NCBI GenBank assembly: GCA_001584585.1
Contig: LSYV01000004.1
Location: 1,180,332 to 1,211,901, forward strand
Direction: 5' to 3'
DNA from: Gonium pectorale
Lineage: Eukaryota > Chlorophyta > Chlorophyceae > Chlamydomonadales > Volvocaceae
DNA length: 31,570 bases
Under the pieces are notes generated by a model. The model did no database searches. It worked only from the letters and a program-made list of their open reading frames with translations, and was not told the origin of the DNA. The position numbers were made by a program, and so were the translations under genes. Positions 21,074-31,570 of the stretch are shown piece after piece. How positions within the stretch are numbered: the first letter of the stretch is position 1; each line of letters begins with the position of its first letter.

Positions 21074-22228
21074 AGTGGCGACCCTAGCGAGAGGCGACCT
21101 GGCATTTCTGGAATATCGCCAAGGGAGCGGGCTGGAGGGGGCGCCGGGTAGTCCTCAGTAACTGCAGGACGGCTTTCTCGTACATCACCGCAACAGCAGG
21201 CAGAGCCGCCCTTGCTCGCCCTTGCTCACCCTTGCGAACGCACACGGTGGCCTCAGCGGAGCAACTTGAACTTGCTCCGTCCACCTCCGCGTCCACACGC
21301 AGCCTGCACCTGTCCACAGCAGCAGCAACCTGCCACGGGCCATATCAGAGCGACGAGGCATTCAGCCGTGTGCGTAAAAGGAGTTATGGGCGTATGCCGC
21401 AATGAGATTATGCAATGATGACACAAGTGCAAAGCAGGAGAGTCCAGTGTGTACTATGGCCTTGGCATGGTGCGGTAGGATGCCGTTCCGGCCCCTCAAG
21501 AACGTGGCCCGCATTTCCCAAGCACCCTCACCGTAGCGTCAAACCGCTGAAGCAGCGAGGTGAGGCAAGGGGCGCTAGGTATCAGTCCAACAGTTGCCTC
21601 CACTTCTGCATTGTGGATTGCATGGGGTGGTGACGAGCTGCCAGTGGGCTGCCAGTCCCGGGATACAGATACAGCTTACAGATCTGCAACCCCTCTCTGA
21701 GGGAGCCTGTAATCTGTATCTGTATCTGCCAGTCCCGGGAGGTCAGGGTATGGAGCGCCGGTGGGCGGCAGCCCAGCGCACCTGTCCGCAGTCCTGGAAG
21801 GTGCGCGTGCCGACCCTCCTCTCTAACGCGCTGTGCGCTCGGCAGACGCACGGCAAGGCTGAGGCCCTGGAGGCCCCGAGCGTTGTGCTGCCATGTCTGC
21901 CCTAAAGAATTTGCTGTGAGCCACGCCGCACCAACGATGGAGGCGTGAAGCTTCACGGCCTCATCAGAGACTCTCTCTAGAAAGCCAACGGCTCGCGGTG
22001 CGCGCTTACGGAAAGCTGCCTGAGGACCGAAATTCGTCGCCATAGTCGTAGTCTTATAGCGTGCCTAGATTTTCCTGTATGTTGAGTCCATGTGTGTCCA
22101 TACGCAAATCTGCCTTTCGGCAGGCAAGGGTAGGAAAGATGGGTTCACGATCCAAGCACTAAACCCCAAACCGACAGCTCTATTTCCTCGCACTTACAGT
22201 TCCCCTCGTGCCCCGGCCATGTAAAGAG
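21074..22228. promoter_or_regulatory. Divergent region between the unidentified minus-strand gene and the cold-shock-like gene
   Basis: About 1.15 kb with no confident gene. It contains a fold-back element flanked by 13-bp direct repeats (21651-21740) and a short tandem repeat of GCCCTTGCTC (21208-21227). An ATG on the minus strand at 22043 opens an ORF reading MATNFGPQAAFRKRAPRAVG, FLERVSDEAVKLHASIVG. It may be a first exon of a longer form of the minus-strand gene, but I could not splice it in phase to the exon at 21073. Confidence 0.4.
21651..21740. mobile_element. Small fold-back insertion flanked by 13-bp direct repeats
   Basis: GCCAGTCCCGGGA occurs exactly at 21651-21663 and again at 21728-21740. 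Between them lie 64 bp whose ends are inverted: ATACAGATACAGCTTACAG from 21663 against the complement of CTGTAATCTGTATCTGTAT ending near 21726 (18 of 19 positions match). This is the form of a tiny non-coding fold-back or MITE-like insertion with a target-site duplication. The duplication is longer than in most DNA transposons, so a local rearrangement is also possible. Confidence 0.5.
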
Positions 22229-25200
22229 ATGTCTCAGAACGGCTACCAGCACTCACCCTTTGGCTCACTCTTCGCCCTGTGCCGCGGACGGATTTCCTCT
22301 TTCGATGGTTGCCGCGGCTACATCGCCAATCATCTCCCAGACGGCAGTGTGGAGAATGTGCTCTTGTACAGGGTAGGGCAAGCTCGTGCTAATGGTTGGC
22401 AGTTAGGGAGCCCTTCAACCCCGCTTACATCCGTGCCCCCGGCCAGCAGGATTACGCTTTTCCCCCACTACCACCCACTCTCAACCTCTGCGTCGGCCTG
22501 GACGTCCAGTATGAGCTCCATCGCCCCTACAGCGGCGCCGCCCCCTATGCCTACAATGTCCGGGTCCTCACCCCATTGCCCTGGGGCGCCCAACCGCCCC
22601 CGCGACCAACCAACTTCGTGACCGGAGCTTCATCTGCGTATGCACATGCCCCCTATGCCCAGCAGCAACCATGCACGCATCAACAAATGTACACGCAGAA
22701 GTACACGACGCAGCGGCAAGCTCCTTCAGCACCACCCGCGCCGGGCGCGGGGAGCAGCCAGGCCTCCCACAACACTGCCATGCAGGCGCCCCTAGCGAAT
22801 CACCACGCAGCGACCGCAGTGCACCGAGCGTGGCCCATATCCCAGCCGCAGCCCGCAAAGGTGCAGACTGGGCCCGAGAACCAGCCGCCCTGGACGGCCC
22901 TGCCCCAACCACCGTGCGCCGCGCCAGCGACCGGCGCCCCTAGCGCAACCGTTGCGGTGGCACCGCCATGGCGTGCTGGCAGTGCCAACACACGAGCAGC
23001 AAGCAAAACGGCTGGTGGCGGCGTAAACCTACCGCCCCCGCCATCCCTTAGCTGCTTGCCGCCCTTGCCAGCGTCACCGGTAGCCGTTGGCGCTGCGCCC
23101 AGCGGCAGGGCTCCCGCACCTTGCTCAACCGGTAACGCTGGAGCAGGAGCTAGTGCTGGGCCTAGCGCTAGCGGGCTGCAATCTGTTCAGCTGTCGGCAA
23201 CGCCATTCCCGCCGCCCCCTCCACAGCGAGGCTGGTGGCCGCCCGCGACCGACTGGCCGGCCGCCAGGGCGCACTGGCCGCAGGGGACCGCTCACGGGCC
23301 AAGCTCTTCCCGGCCCGGCAGGCCGCTGCCGGGGACGTCCGTCACAGCAGCTGCACAGGCCGCGGCCAGCGCGAAGGCTGGCGGTCGAGCCGCCGCGCCC
23401 CGCCCCGGGCACTACGCCATGCCGCCCCAGCCCTGCGGCTCGGAAAGGCGGCCAACGTCAGCAAGCGCGCCGCACGGCATGCAGGAGCCGTTTGGGGCCC
23501 AGGTGCGATCGGTCACAGACGCAGGGAGGAGCGAGCCACGAAGACCATCGGCTCGCCCGCTGCCAGGCCAGCCGCCGCTGCCCCTGGAGCCCCCGCCGCC
23601 CCTGCCGTCGTCGTCGCAGCCCGAAGGGCCGCCGCCTCGACCGGCCTTGCCCCCGCCGCCACCTCTGCAGTCACTGCCCCTACCCACGGGCTCGTCGACC
23701 CTGCCACCGCCACCGCCGCTGCCTGGAGTCCAAAGGGCTTCTGCACCATGTTCAACTTCAATGCATAGCGCTGCGAAGTGCGTTGACGCGAAACTTCACG
23801 ACAGCCGACCGAACGGAGCGGCTAACATAGTCCCCCAGCGCGCCGCGCCGCCACCCGTGCCGCACATGCAGCTCAATGTGCCGTACATGCACCAAGCTGC
23901 GATGCGGCCCCTGCCTGCGCCACCGGCCTCCCGCCTGGGCACCCGTAGCTCCCACGAGGTACTTACTTACAGTCAAAATATGGGCCTTCGTCGTGCCTCA
24001 TGTGGCATTGCATAAGCGTAGTTCGCTGTGTGCGTAACCCCATCGTCGTGTGCATAAGCGTAGTTCGCTGTGTGGAAAGCCACCACCCATCCAGCCGCCC
24101 TGTCGCTCATCCAGGGTGAAGGTCACTGTGATTCTGCCGTTCGGCGGGGTTCGCGCTGTGCTGGAGCGGCCAACGGTGGAGGCAAACGTTTGGGCCGAGG
24201 GGCAAGCCGTCCTGCGCCTTGCACTGCTTTGCCTCCTGAGCCCACCTTTGTCCTTGTTGCTCTGGCATACAGGACTCGCAGTTTTAAGTGCCCTGGCGTT
24301 GCCGCCTCCACAGGTCTCCAGCCGCAAGTACGGCTCACGTGGGCGCAGCCCGTGCGGCAACGACAGCAGGCTGGAGGGCGCTCACGGGGCGGGCCGCCGG
24401 GCGAGCCCCGTCCACGGGCCTTCACGAGGTGCCCGCAGCCCTGACTCCAGGCGCGACCGCAGCAGGACCAGGAGCCCCGGTCGACGCCACCGGTGCCGCA
24501 GCCGAGGCCGTCCCGGGGTGGCGGTGGACAGCGGCCGACGCCGCGCCGCGGCGGTGGCGGCGGCGCACATTCGCTTCCGGCGCAAGAGTTCCGCAGCCTT
24601 CGACGTGCCGGCATTCGAAGGGCTGCCGCGGCAGCAGGTACTTGCGATGGGACTTGACTTGCAGTACCTTGAAGAAGTTAACAGTGCAGTTCCGGTGGCT
24701 GGTCCCGGATGACTCAATGCTAATCAGGTGCAATGTATCCCACTCTCCGCTCGCTTCGGATGTCCATTTGGCGTCCCTCCTCAGGCACCTCAGGCGGGAG
24801 CAAACGGCTGTAGCATCGGGGGGCGTGGCAGGAGCGCTCCGGTGGAGCCCTGGCGGTCGAGCGACAGGCCGGCGCAGAGCGGCCGGCCTTCAGCCCCCGT
24901 CGCTGAGCCGGACACCGGCAGCTCGGCGCCGGCGGCGCCAGCGTCCTCAGACGCATCAAGCGGCGTGACCAGCACCGCAGCGCGCGAACGTCACGAGGCA
25001 GAGCCCGCGCCTCGGGCCGCCGCTGCTGTCAGCGGCGTGATCAGCGCTGCGCGCTTTGCGGGCACGGGCGCCATTCCGAGCAGCAGGACCGGAGTCGCCG
25101 CTGTGGCGCGCAAGCTGAAGGGTCGGAGCCGGGTGCGGAAAGAGGGCAGCACGGCGTCGGCGGCAGCCGCCCGCCGCGCTGCCACAGCGACAGCGACGGC

Positions 25201-26416
25201 TGAACTGGAGGCGGCATTGTCGCGGGTAACCCTCAGCGACACGCCGGTGGCCGGGGCCATCAATATGCGGCTCTTCTGCGGACACTGCGGCAAAGAGCAG
25301 GTGGGCTAGGTGTGGAGCTGTACGTTCGATGCTGAACTTGCTGACTTCCAGATGTGAGGTGACGGCTACCGGTGTCAGCATGCGACGGCATTGATGCGAC
25401 ATTACACCTGATGGCTGTCGGCGCAACTTGCCCGGACATGAACGTGTGGGTGCGCACGCGTGCAGGAGTGGGACGTGGACGGCAGCCGGGCCAGGCCGCT
25501 GCCCGACACTTCCGCGCCCGACGGCATGAAGCGCACCAAGGACGGCGGCCGCGTGCTGTACGACGCGCGCGGCAGCACGTGCGCCCACTGCTGCAACATG
25601 GTCATGTGCAACCCGCTCAGCGCCGTGTGCATCTACTGCGACAGCCAGCTGGCGGGCTTCAGGTGCGGGCCGGTGGGAGGGCTTTGTTCGGATGCGGCAC
25701 TAGGGTGGATAGCCCGCAGGGCGTCCTCCTGATGAGTGTCCCGGGGCGGGTGTCTATGCAGCCATGGGGTGCCTCGCGCGCATCCTTTCAGCGTTCCGTC
25801 CCGCAGTGCCACCGACAGGACCCAAACTTCCAGGGCCCTGTGCCGCACACCGTACGGCGCTCATCAAACATGTGCATCGAGTTTGCAACTCTTTACTTGC
25901 CCGACGCGCGCTCCAGGCCGACTTTCTGGAAGTGCAGCAACGTGGATGGCTCCGCGCGCCGTCGCATGATGGGCGGGGCCACCAGCGCTCCGGCCGGGGC
26001 CGGAGCGGGCAGCGCGCCCAGGCGTGGCGCCTCCCGCGGTGGCGCCGAAGCCCACGCGGCGCCGTCTGAAGCGAGCGCAGGCGCCCGGCAGGTACGGCCG
26101 TACCCTGCGGAGTAAACAGCGACTATGGGTAGGTCCACTGCATGCTTACGGCTGACCCGCTCCGCGCACCGGCCCTCCCACTGTACAGGGCTCGCCCCGC
26201 TCCTCGTCTGACTCTCCCACGGCCTCAGTGCCCAACCCGCTCGAAGAGACGCGGCCAGCCGGCTGCGAGTACGCCCGCACGTGCGCCCTGTGCGCCGACT
26301 ACGACCTGCGCTATTCGGGCAAGCCGCGCTGCCGCTGCCTGCGCTTCCACGGGGCCATCGCAGGCCAGGTGACGGGCAACAAGGCGGGCAACCTCGGTTG
26401 GGTCATGGTCCACTAG
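22229..26416 (+). CDS. Large multidomain protein: cold-shock-like N-terminus, Pro-rich, RS-rich and Cys-rich regions
   Basis: Exons: 22229-22372, 22450-23958, 24314-24637, 24785-25300, 25466-25662, 25917-26091, 26189-26416. All phases match and give about 1030 aa. Residues about 17-95 (GRISSFDGCRGYIANHLPDG, then LCVGLDVQYELHRPYSG and AYNVRVL) have the spacing of a cold-shock/OB nucleic-acid-binding fold, but diverged. Residues about 110-550 are disordered, with Pro, Gln and Ala runs. Residues about 552-625 hold many RS/SR pairs (SRGARSPDSRRDRSRTRSPG), as in splicing or RNA-binding proteins. From about 820 comes a Cys-rich part: FCGHCGK, STCAHCCNMVMCN, AVCIYCDS, FWKCSNV, CEYARTCALC, PRCRCL, ending GNLGWVMVH; this could bind zinc. 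Function is unknown; RNA binding is inferred. The second-exon acceptor is CAGCAG, and exon 4 also has an alternative AG nine bases on. An extra exon near 24120 cannot be excluded. Confidence 0.75.
24010..24074. repeat. Direct repeat of 23 bp inside an intron
   Basis: GCATAAGCGTAGTTCGCTGT(GTG) occurs at 24010-24032 and again at 24052-24074, a 42-bp period. It lies in the intron at 23959-24313 of the large multidomain gene. Confidence 0.85.
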
Positions 26417-27356
26417 GCGGCGGGGCCGGTTTGGCGGCTGACTGGTGCCTAGATCCTGGGCGGAGGAAGGGCGCGATGCGCGATAAGGAGCGAGGATGGG
26501 GAGCGCAGGTGGGGAGCGCAGGGGCAGGGGTCGTGAGGTCGGGCATGTGCACAAGGAGGGTGCGTTTAGGGCAAGCGGCAGGAGGGCACCGGCAGTGTTG
26601 GTGTGCCAGTGTTGAAGCTCCGCAGCGGCCTTGGACGTCGGCAAGGTTGGGGGTGTGCTGGAGGCCCGTGACTAGTGTGCCTGTAGTGCGATTGTGACGG
26701 TGCAGCCAACTGCCGCATGCAAGGATGGCTGACCAAGTCTGGAGTGACTACAGCAGCGGGCCTGAGCCGGGTGTGACACGACGTGCCTATAGGCAATACA
26801 GAGCAGCGATGAGGGTTCTGCGAAGCATGCAGCAGGAGCGGTCGGGACGGCGAACGGGCAAGGCCAACATTGCGTGTCTGGGCCCGTGTCCCGGTGGCGT
26901 GGAGGCGCACCGCACGCGCTGCACCGCGATCCGCCGGCATGCACGCGCCGGGCAGGGGTGCTGTGGACAGTCGCGTGGGCGTGGAGCGGGGCCAGCACGT
27001 GGTCATTTCGTGGATTGGGCAGGAGGGCAGATATGTGGGGTAGCGGCCAGCCGGTGTGGAGCCCTGGGGCAGGTGTCAGTGCGCGCCCGGCGCATTTGGG
27101 TAAGCAGTCGTAGTACGGCCTCATTATGGACACAACGAAGTGCACTATAGTTGTTTGGCGGATGCCGGTAGATAGGTGATTTGCGGCGGCGCCGCATCAG
27201 CAGCTCAATGCGGGATTCTGTAGCTTTCCACGACTGGCTAGCTGCTGTGCTATACAATACCTTCTCTGCGGCGTTCAACCCGCACGGCAGTTCCGCATGT
27301 TCCATGTAAGTGCACCGGCACTTGGTACGGCCCGGTCTGCCTATCGCACGGGGATC
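26417..27356. other. Convergent 3' region between the multidomain gene and the MATE gene
   Basis: About 940 bp with no recognised gene. It should contain both 3' UTRs. I found no TGTAA on the plus strand soon after 26416, nor TTACA just left of 27357. GGGGAGCGCAGG-type short repeats occur near 26500-26530. Confidence 0.5.
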
Positions 27357-30300
27357 CTACGTGTCCCCGGCTCCTCCGCCCTCACCCCCCGAGACGCACC
27401 CGCCGCTCTCCACGTCCTCCAGCCAACGCACTACCACCCGGCGGGGGCTCCGCTCGGGGCTGACCATGCCCCTACCACCGCCCCGGCCGACCGCTCCCAG
27501 CCTGCTGCCTCCCGCACCGTGCCCGGGCGAACAGTCGCCAACGCCACCGCCAGGGCCGCCACCCGCATGCACGCCCTCCCCTTCGCCCTCGCCGTCCTCC
27601 ACTTCCTCGCTTCCGGTCCAAACGGGAAAAGAGCGGAGGGGACCCTCTTTGTCTTGCCCCTCACCACCATCACCGCCAGCACTTGCACCGCTGCAGTTGC
27701 TCCAAGCTCCGTCGTCCTCCCCACCTGCGCCGTCGCCCGGCAGCCCGCCGCTCCCCTGCCGACCACCCCAACCACTGCCGCCACCGCCGCCGCCACCCTC
27801 CCCGTCGCCGCCAAACGTCGAGGCGTGCAGCGACAACACGCTGCGAGACCGGACCACCTCCCGCGCCCAGTTGAATCGCCGCACCTTGAAACCCATAGCC
27901 CCGCCCTGCAGCACATTCATGAGGCCGATGCCCGCCCACAGGCCCAAGTTCCCCCAGCCCGCGCCCAGCGCCAGCCCCGCCGCCACCGGCAACCCCACCA
28001 CCCACAGCGTCACCAGGTTCACGGCCAGGCCCACGCCCTGCCGCCCCGCGCCGCGCAGCACGCCTGCGAGGACCGTGTTCGCGGAGTACCCCACGACGGC
28101 CACGGCGACGCAGGGCAGGGAGGACCGCACTGAGGCGCGCACCGCGCGGCTGGCAGTGAAGACTCGCACGGCGGCGGGCCCGGCGGCAAGGAGGCCGCCG
28201 CATACGGCGGCGCAGACGGCCAGGCCCGACGCCAGGCACACGGCGGCCGAGGTGCGCGCGTCGCGGCCGCGGCCGGCGCCGAGCATGTGCGCGACGCGCG
28301 TGCTGGCGGCGTCGCCGAAGCCGACCACGGTGTAGTAGGCGAGCGTGAAGGCGTTGAAGCACAGGCCCATGGCCGCAACCTGCCGCAAGGGGCCAAGAGA
28401 GCCAGTGAGAGGTGGCGGTTCCTCATGGCTGAGATGTGCCGCCCTCCTGGGGGGTGCGGTACATGGGCTGGCGAGGTGTTGGGGCTTGCACAACAAGCGT
28501 GCGGGAAGCCGAGAGGGCGTGAGTGGAGTGCCACTGACAAGCTGGGAACGCGACAGCTGGCACCGGGAGCGCTGTGCAGGCGCAACGATGTATGTATGTG
28601 TGGTGCAGAGGCGGCATGGGTGGGGCGCTTGGTTAGTATGTTACACAGCTCTGGGCGAACGCCAAAGAGCCGATAAGCCGCCATAGTACCGCACAACAGG
28701 ACGCCCTGTCGCTCACCGGTTCCGAGGCACCACCCGGCACCCGCGACTGCACATTTGCACCTTCCTGCATGCTCCCCGCCAGCTGTCACCGGTCCCGCCT
28801 CCAAAGGTCCCCACCCCACTCCCGCAGCCACCACGCTACCTGGATGTCCGGTTGCCGCCCAAGTCCCGCAAGCAGGACCATCACCTCCAGCACCCACCAG
28901 TCCAGACACGACATGGCGGTGGAGGGCAGCGCCACCTGCCGCGGCGTCAGGGTTGGGTTGCGCGGGGGGCAGGGGCGCTCGGGAGATGGGGATCGGCTGT
29001 GCCCCGGCAACACCAGGCCAATGCGTTGGCGCGGGGCGGGTAAAAGCTAGGTTGCCCCAGTGGGGATGGAGCCACAAGGGCTGGAGCACATGGGCAGCGA
29101 GAGGACGAGCTGCAGCGGGACTGACAACAGGAGGGAGTCGGAAACGTCGACCTCGCGGGCATCGGACGGAGACTGACAGCTCTAGGGGCTAGGTTCATCC
29201 TGTAACACGGGCCCAGTTCTCCACCCCGGACTCAGATATCAACCCAATCTAGACAAGACCCGCGGGCCGTGCTATGCTCCTAACGTGCGCTGCGGGGCTG
29301 AAACGCCAACCGCATGGACTGGTGGGTCGCGACGGCGCCTCCACTTCGCTCTTCCATCCCCTCACCTGCAGGTACGGCCACCAGCCCCGCCACGCCGCGC
29401 GGTCCCACCCCGTCCACGTCTTGCGGCCCGGCCGCTGCACCCAGCGCGTGTGGCCCGCCATGGCCGCAGCCAGCAGGGCCACCGAGGTCGCCTCGCACGC
29501 CACATACGCCCACGCGGCGCCGGGCAGGCCCAGACGCAGCCTGCGCTTTGGGGCGTTGGGCGTGGGGCGTGGGGTGAGGCATGCAGGATCCGCAGATGGG
29601 CGAGACTTGTTTCCGAATGCGAAGACGCTCGGCGCAGGACTTGCCATGCCATGCGCCCAAGTACGCCGGTGGGTCGTGTGGCCGCGCCCGGTTGCAGCAG
29701 CGCATGGGCGCATGGGCGCGCACGGCAGCCTGGGTTCAATGGCGGCTATGGCCCTGAGGCAAGGGCCGGGCCGGTTGACTGTTGATATGTAGCCCCAGGG
29801 CTCCTCACGAGGTAGCCATTCGCTGGCAGCGCGACACGAACCAATATTGGTGCACAAGGACTGTACTCATGCGCGGAGTCATGGATGGATACTTTGGATA
29901 GTGGCCTGGGTGCCGCCACGCCCTGACTCGCGCGGCCGGCAGGTCAAACCCCCGCATACCGCATACCGCATACCGCATACCGGGAGAAAGTCCGTCACGG
30001 CGAAGCGCGCGCATCCCCGGGGTACGTGTCTCCGGCCTCCCGGCCCCGCGGCCCGCCCGCCACACCCACCCCGCACCGTGTGATGAGCAGGTAGTTGTAG
30101 AACGGCGACAGCATGGTGACCGCGAAGGTCATGAGGCTGCGCACCGTTGGGAAGGAAAATGGCGCCAGGGCGTGGCGGGGCAAAGCGCGAGGCCTTAGCG
30201 GAGCGCTGATTGCCCAAACTGTAACCCACAAATACCGCCCTTCTGCCCGACTAGCGGCGGCGTTGTCCGAATGATCGGACGCTTCACCGCCCACCCGGCC

Positions 30301-31464
30301 AACCCGCCAACCCGCGCTCACGTCACCGGCAGCACGACGCCCTGTGACGTGAAGTACGACCGGCAACAGAACTTGATCGTGCTGAGCGCCAGGCAGGGCG
30401 CTGCGCGCTGCACGTAGCTTGCGGCCAGACGGGAGACCGTGCGATGCTGCCCTGCGGTGCGGCAGCAATTGGAGCGACGGGCAGAGAAGGGCGGCCCGTC
30501 ACGGCCACGCACAAGACGGTGCTGCCGACCGAGCAGGTCGCAGGGGCGCAGGGGCGCAACATGCAGCGGCCAAAACGACACGAGCTGCTGAGCCAATATA
30601 TAGGCAGAGCTTGTAGGCAGTACAGTACAGCTACAGCTTCAGTGCGGGTATGTGGCTCTGTGCCCTAACGAGCCGCTTGGTCAAGGACGATGATGCGCAG
30701 AGAGTGAACTGAGCATGCCGGCAGAGCATGTGAACAGGGACGCACCTTCGCCGCTGCGTCAGCAGGTAGGCAGAGCGCGCAGGCGGGATGCAAGAAGCCG
30801 CAACTCCAGTGACAAGAAGCGACGCGCAGGCGCCCGGCTCCAGTGAGCGGGCGCCTGGGACACAGCGCTACGACAATACGCTACGGCGCTACGACAACAC
30901 GCAGCTCATGCAACGCACGCCGACAAGCACCCGACTCCATCGACCCATGGGTCCCCGCAACCCCCCACGGGGCGCGCACGTACCCAGCAGCACCAGCAGC
31001 CGCTCCGCCTGCCACCACAGCACGTACGAGGGCAGGCCCATGATGAGGCACACCAGTACGGCCCGCTGGAACAGTACGCCGACCGCGCCGTACATTCCCG
31101 CGCCGTACACCTGGCCGCATAGCGTGTCCATGCCGCCAGTGAGTCCAACAACCCTGCAGCGGCAACCGGTAGCTGCAGGCGATAAACGGCAGTATATATA
31201 CAGGCAGGTAAGATGACCATGGTGCTTGCGCACTCCCATCGCGTTGATCTGTATCAAGTCGCCCCGTACCACACTATGACCTACGAGGTACAACCTTACG
31301 GAAGCAGTACCGTGCTGTTGGTGGGAGAGGAGGAGGAAGCCGCCTTGGAGGACGGGTGTCCTCCATCGGCCCGCGCCGCAGCCTCACCAGGACAGCCCGG
31401 TCAGGTTGAAAAGCGTGCTGCCCAGCATGAGGGCGGACAGCTCCGAGGTGCCCAGCGCCCCGAC
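27357..31464 (-). CDS. MATE-family efflux transporter, 3' part (at least seven exons, 5' end outside the window)
   Basis: Multidrug and toxic compound extrusion transporter; it exports organic cations or metabolites in exchange for H+ or Na+. Exons seen: 31464 (or further)-31388, 31153-30984, 30451-30322, 30136-30077, 29540-29366, 28935-28840, 28379-27357. Phases match at all junctions (577 codons). Landmarks: LGTSELSALMLGSTLFNLTG, TGGMDTLCGQVYGAGMYGA (the plant/fungal MATE hallmark), SRLAASYV, YFTSQGVVLP, MLSPFYNYLLI, MSCLDWWVLEVMVLLAGLG, NAFTLAYYTVVGFGDAASTR, VAHMLGAGRGRDAR, NTVLAGVLRGAGRQ, and LPVAAGLALG. The membrane domain is followed by about 190 Gly/Glu/Ser-rich residues, unusual for the family. 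That tail may be cytosolic, or an unrecognised intron may remove part of it. The first exons lie beyond 31570. Confidence 0.9.
29953..29980. repeat. Four exact tandem copies of CGCATAC
   Basis: A 7-bp unit is repeated four times at 29953-29980, inside the MATE intron at 29541-30076. Confidence 0.9.
30864..30905. repeat. Imperfect direct repeat GCGCTACGACAAyACGC
   Basis: GCGCTACGACAATACGCTAC is followed at once by GGCGCTACGACAACACGCAG. The two copies differ at few positions. They lie in the MATE intron at 30452-30983. Confidence 0.6.
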
Positions 31465-31570
31465 CTGCGCGCGGACCGCAGCCCCGCAGGGCCAGGGCCA
31501 TCGGCTTATTGCGGCATTGCGGCCCCAGGGGCAAGAAGCTACTGGCGGCAACTGCCAGCCGGCCCTCGCG

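Noticed and set aside
21582..22043. Minus-strand ORF starting MATNFGPQAAFRKRAPR
   Set aside because: The start is plausible as a first exon, but later residues run through the fold-back insertion and no splice joins it in phase to the gene at 21073.
22373..22410. 38-bp intron between the first two exons of the multidomain gene
   Set aside because: Too short for this type of genome and the acceptor is poor; the CAGCAG acceptor at 22444-22449 keeps phase with a 77-bp intron and fits the cold-shock-like alignment better.
22568..23761. Several ORFs of 80-250 aa on other frames and the minus strand opposite the Pro-rich exon
   Set aside because: They mirror a long GC-rich, proline-coding exon; composition is Arg/Gly/Ala shadow and no family is seen.
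24116..24217. Possible extra exon reading VKVTVILPFGGVRAVLERP
   Set aside because: Looks protein-like, but no acceptor/donor pair keeps phase 0 on both sides convincingly; left inside the intron.
27431..27916. Minus-strand ORF of 161 aa and plus-strand ORFs of 278 and 341 aa over the MATE 3' exon
   Set aside because: They are other frames of the MATE coding exon and its low-complexity tail; only the MATE frame contains family motifs.

Overview
The window looks like nuclear DNA of a green alga of the Chlamydomonas/Volvocales group. The sequence is GC-rich, nearly every gene is cut into short exons by GT-AG introns with pyrimidine-rich acceptors, third codon positions are strongly G/C, the pentamer TGTAA occurs downstream of several stop codons (the usual volvocalean poly(A) signal), and the recognised proteins are plastid and mitochondrial proteins of nuclear origin. 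All gene models were assembled by hand by requiring that splice phases match across each intron.

Layout, left to right. (1) 1-149 is a G-rich minisatellite, followed by the last exon of an unidentified plus-strand gene (stop 681), which converges on a small unidentified minus-strand gene (1357-805). (2) 1677-3676, plus: plastid ribosomal protein L18, six exons, one intron with a GC donor. (3) 7543-4651, minus: a Cbp3/UQCC1-type chaperone for cytochrome bc1 (complex III) assembly. (4) 7.6-10.1 kb: gene-poor stretch with a perfect hairpin and one weak ORF candidate. (5) 13717-10138, minus: a ten-exon CobW/ZNG1-type GTPase metallochaperone. (6) 14051-17610, plus, divergent from ZNG1: a membrane-anchored pepsin-like aspartic protease with a Ser-Pro-rich stalk. 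(7) 19759-18418, minus: the mitochondrial Rieske iron-sulfur protein of complex III. (8) 21073-19883, minus: an unidentified protein of about 216 residues whose poly(A) signal lies only about 55 bp upstream of the Rieske start codon. (9) 22229-26416, plus: a protein of about 1030 residues, with an N-terminal region resembling a cold-shock fold, a long Pro-rich region, an Arg/Ser-rich segment and a Cys-rich C-terminus. (10) 31570-27357, minus and running off the right edge: a MATE-family multidrug/organic-ion transporter with a long Gly/Glu-rich tail.

Functional theme. Two complex III genes (the assembly chaperone and the Rieske subunit) lie within 16 kb, with a metallochaperone GTPase between them. 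In a eukaryote this may be chance. The parts most likely to be undescribed are the multidomain cold-shock-like/RS/Cys-rich protein and the small multi-exon protein packed against the Rieske gene.
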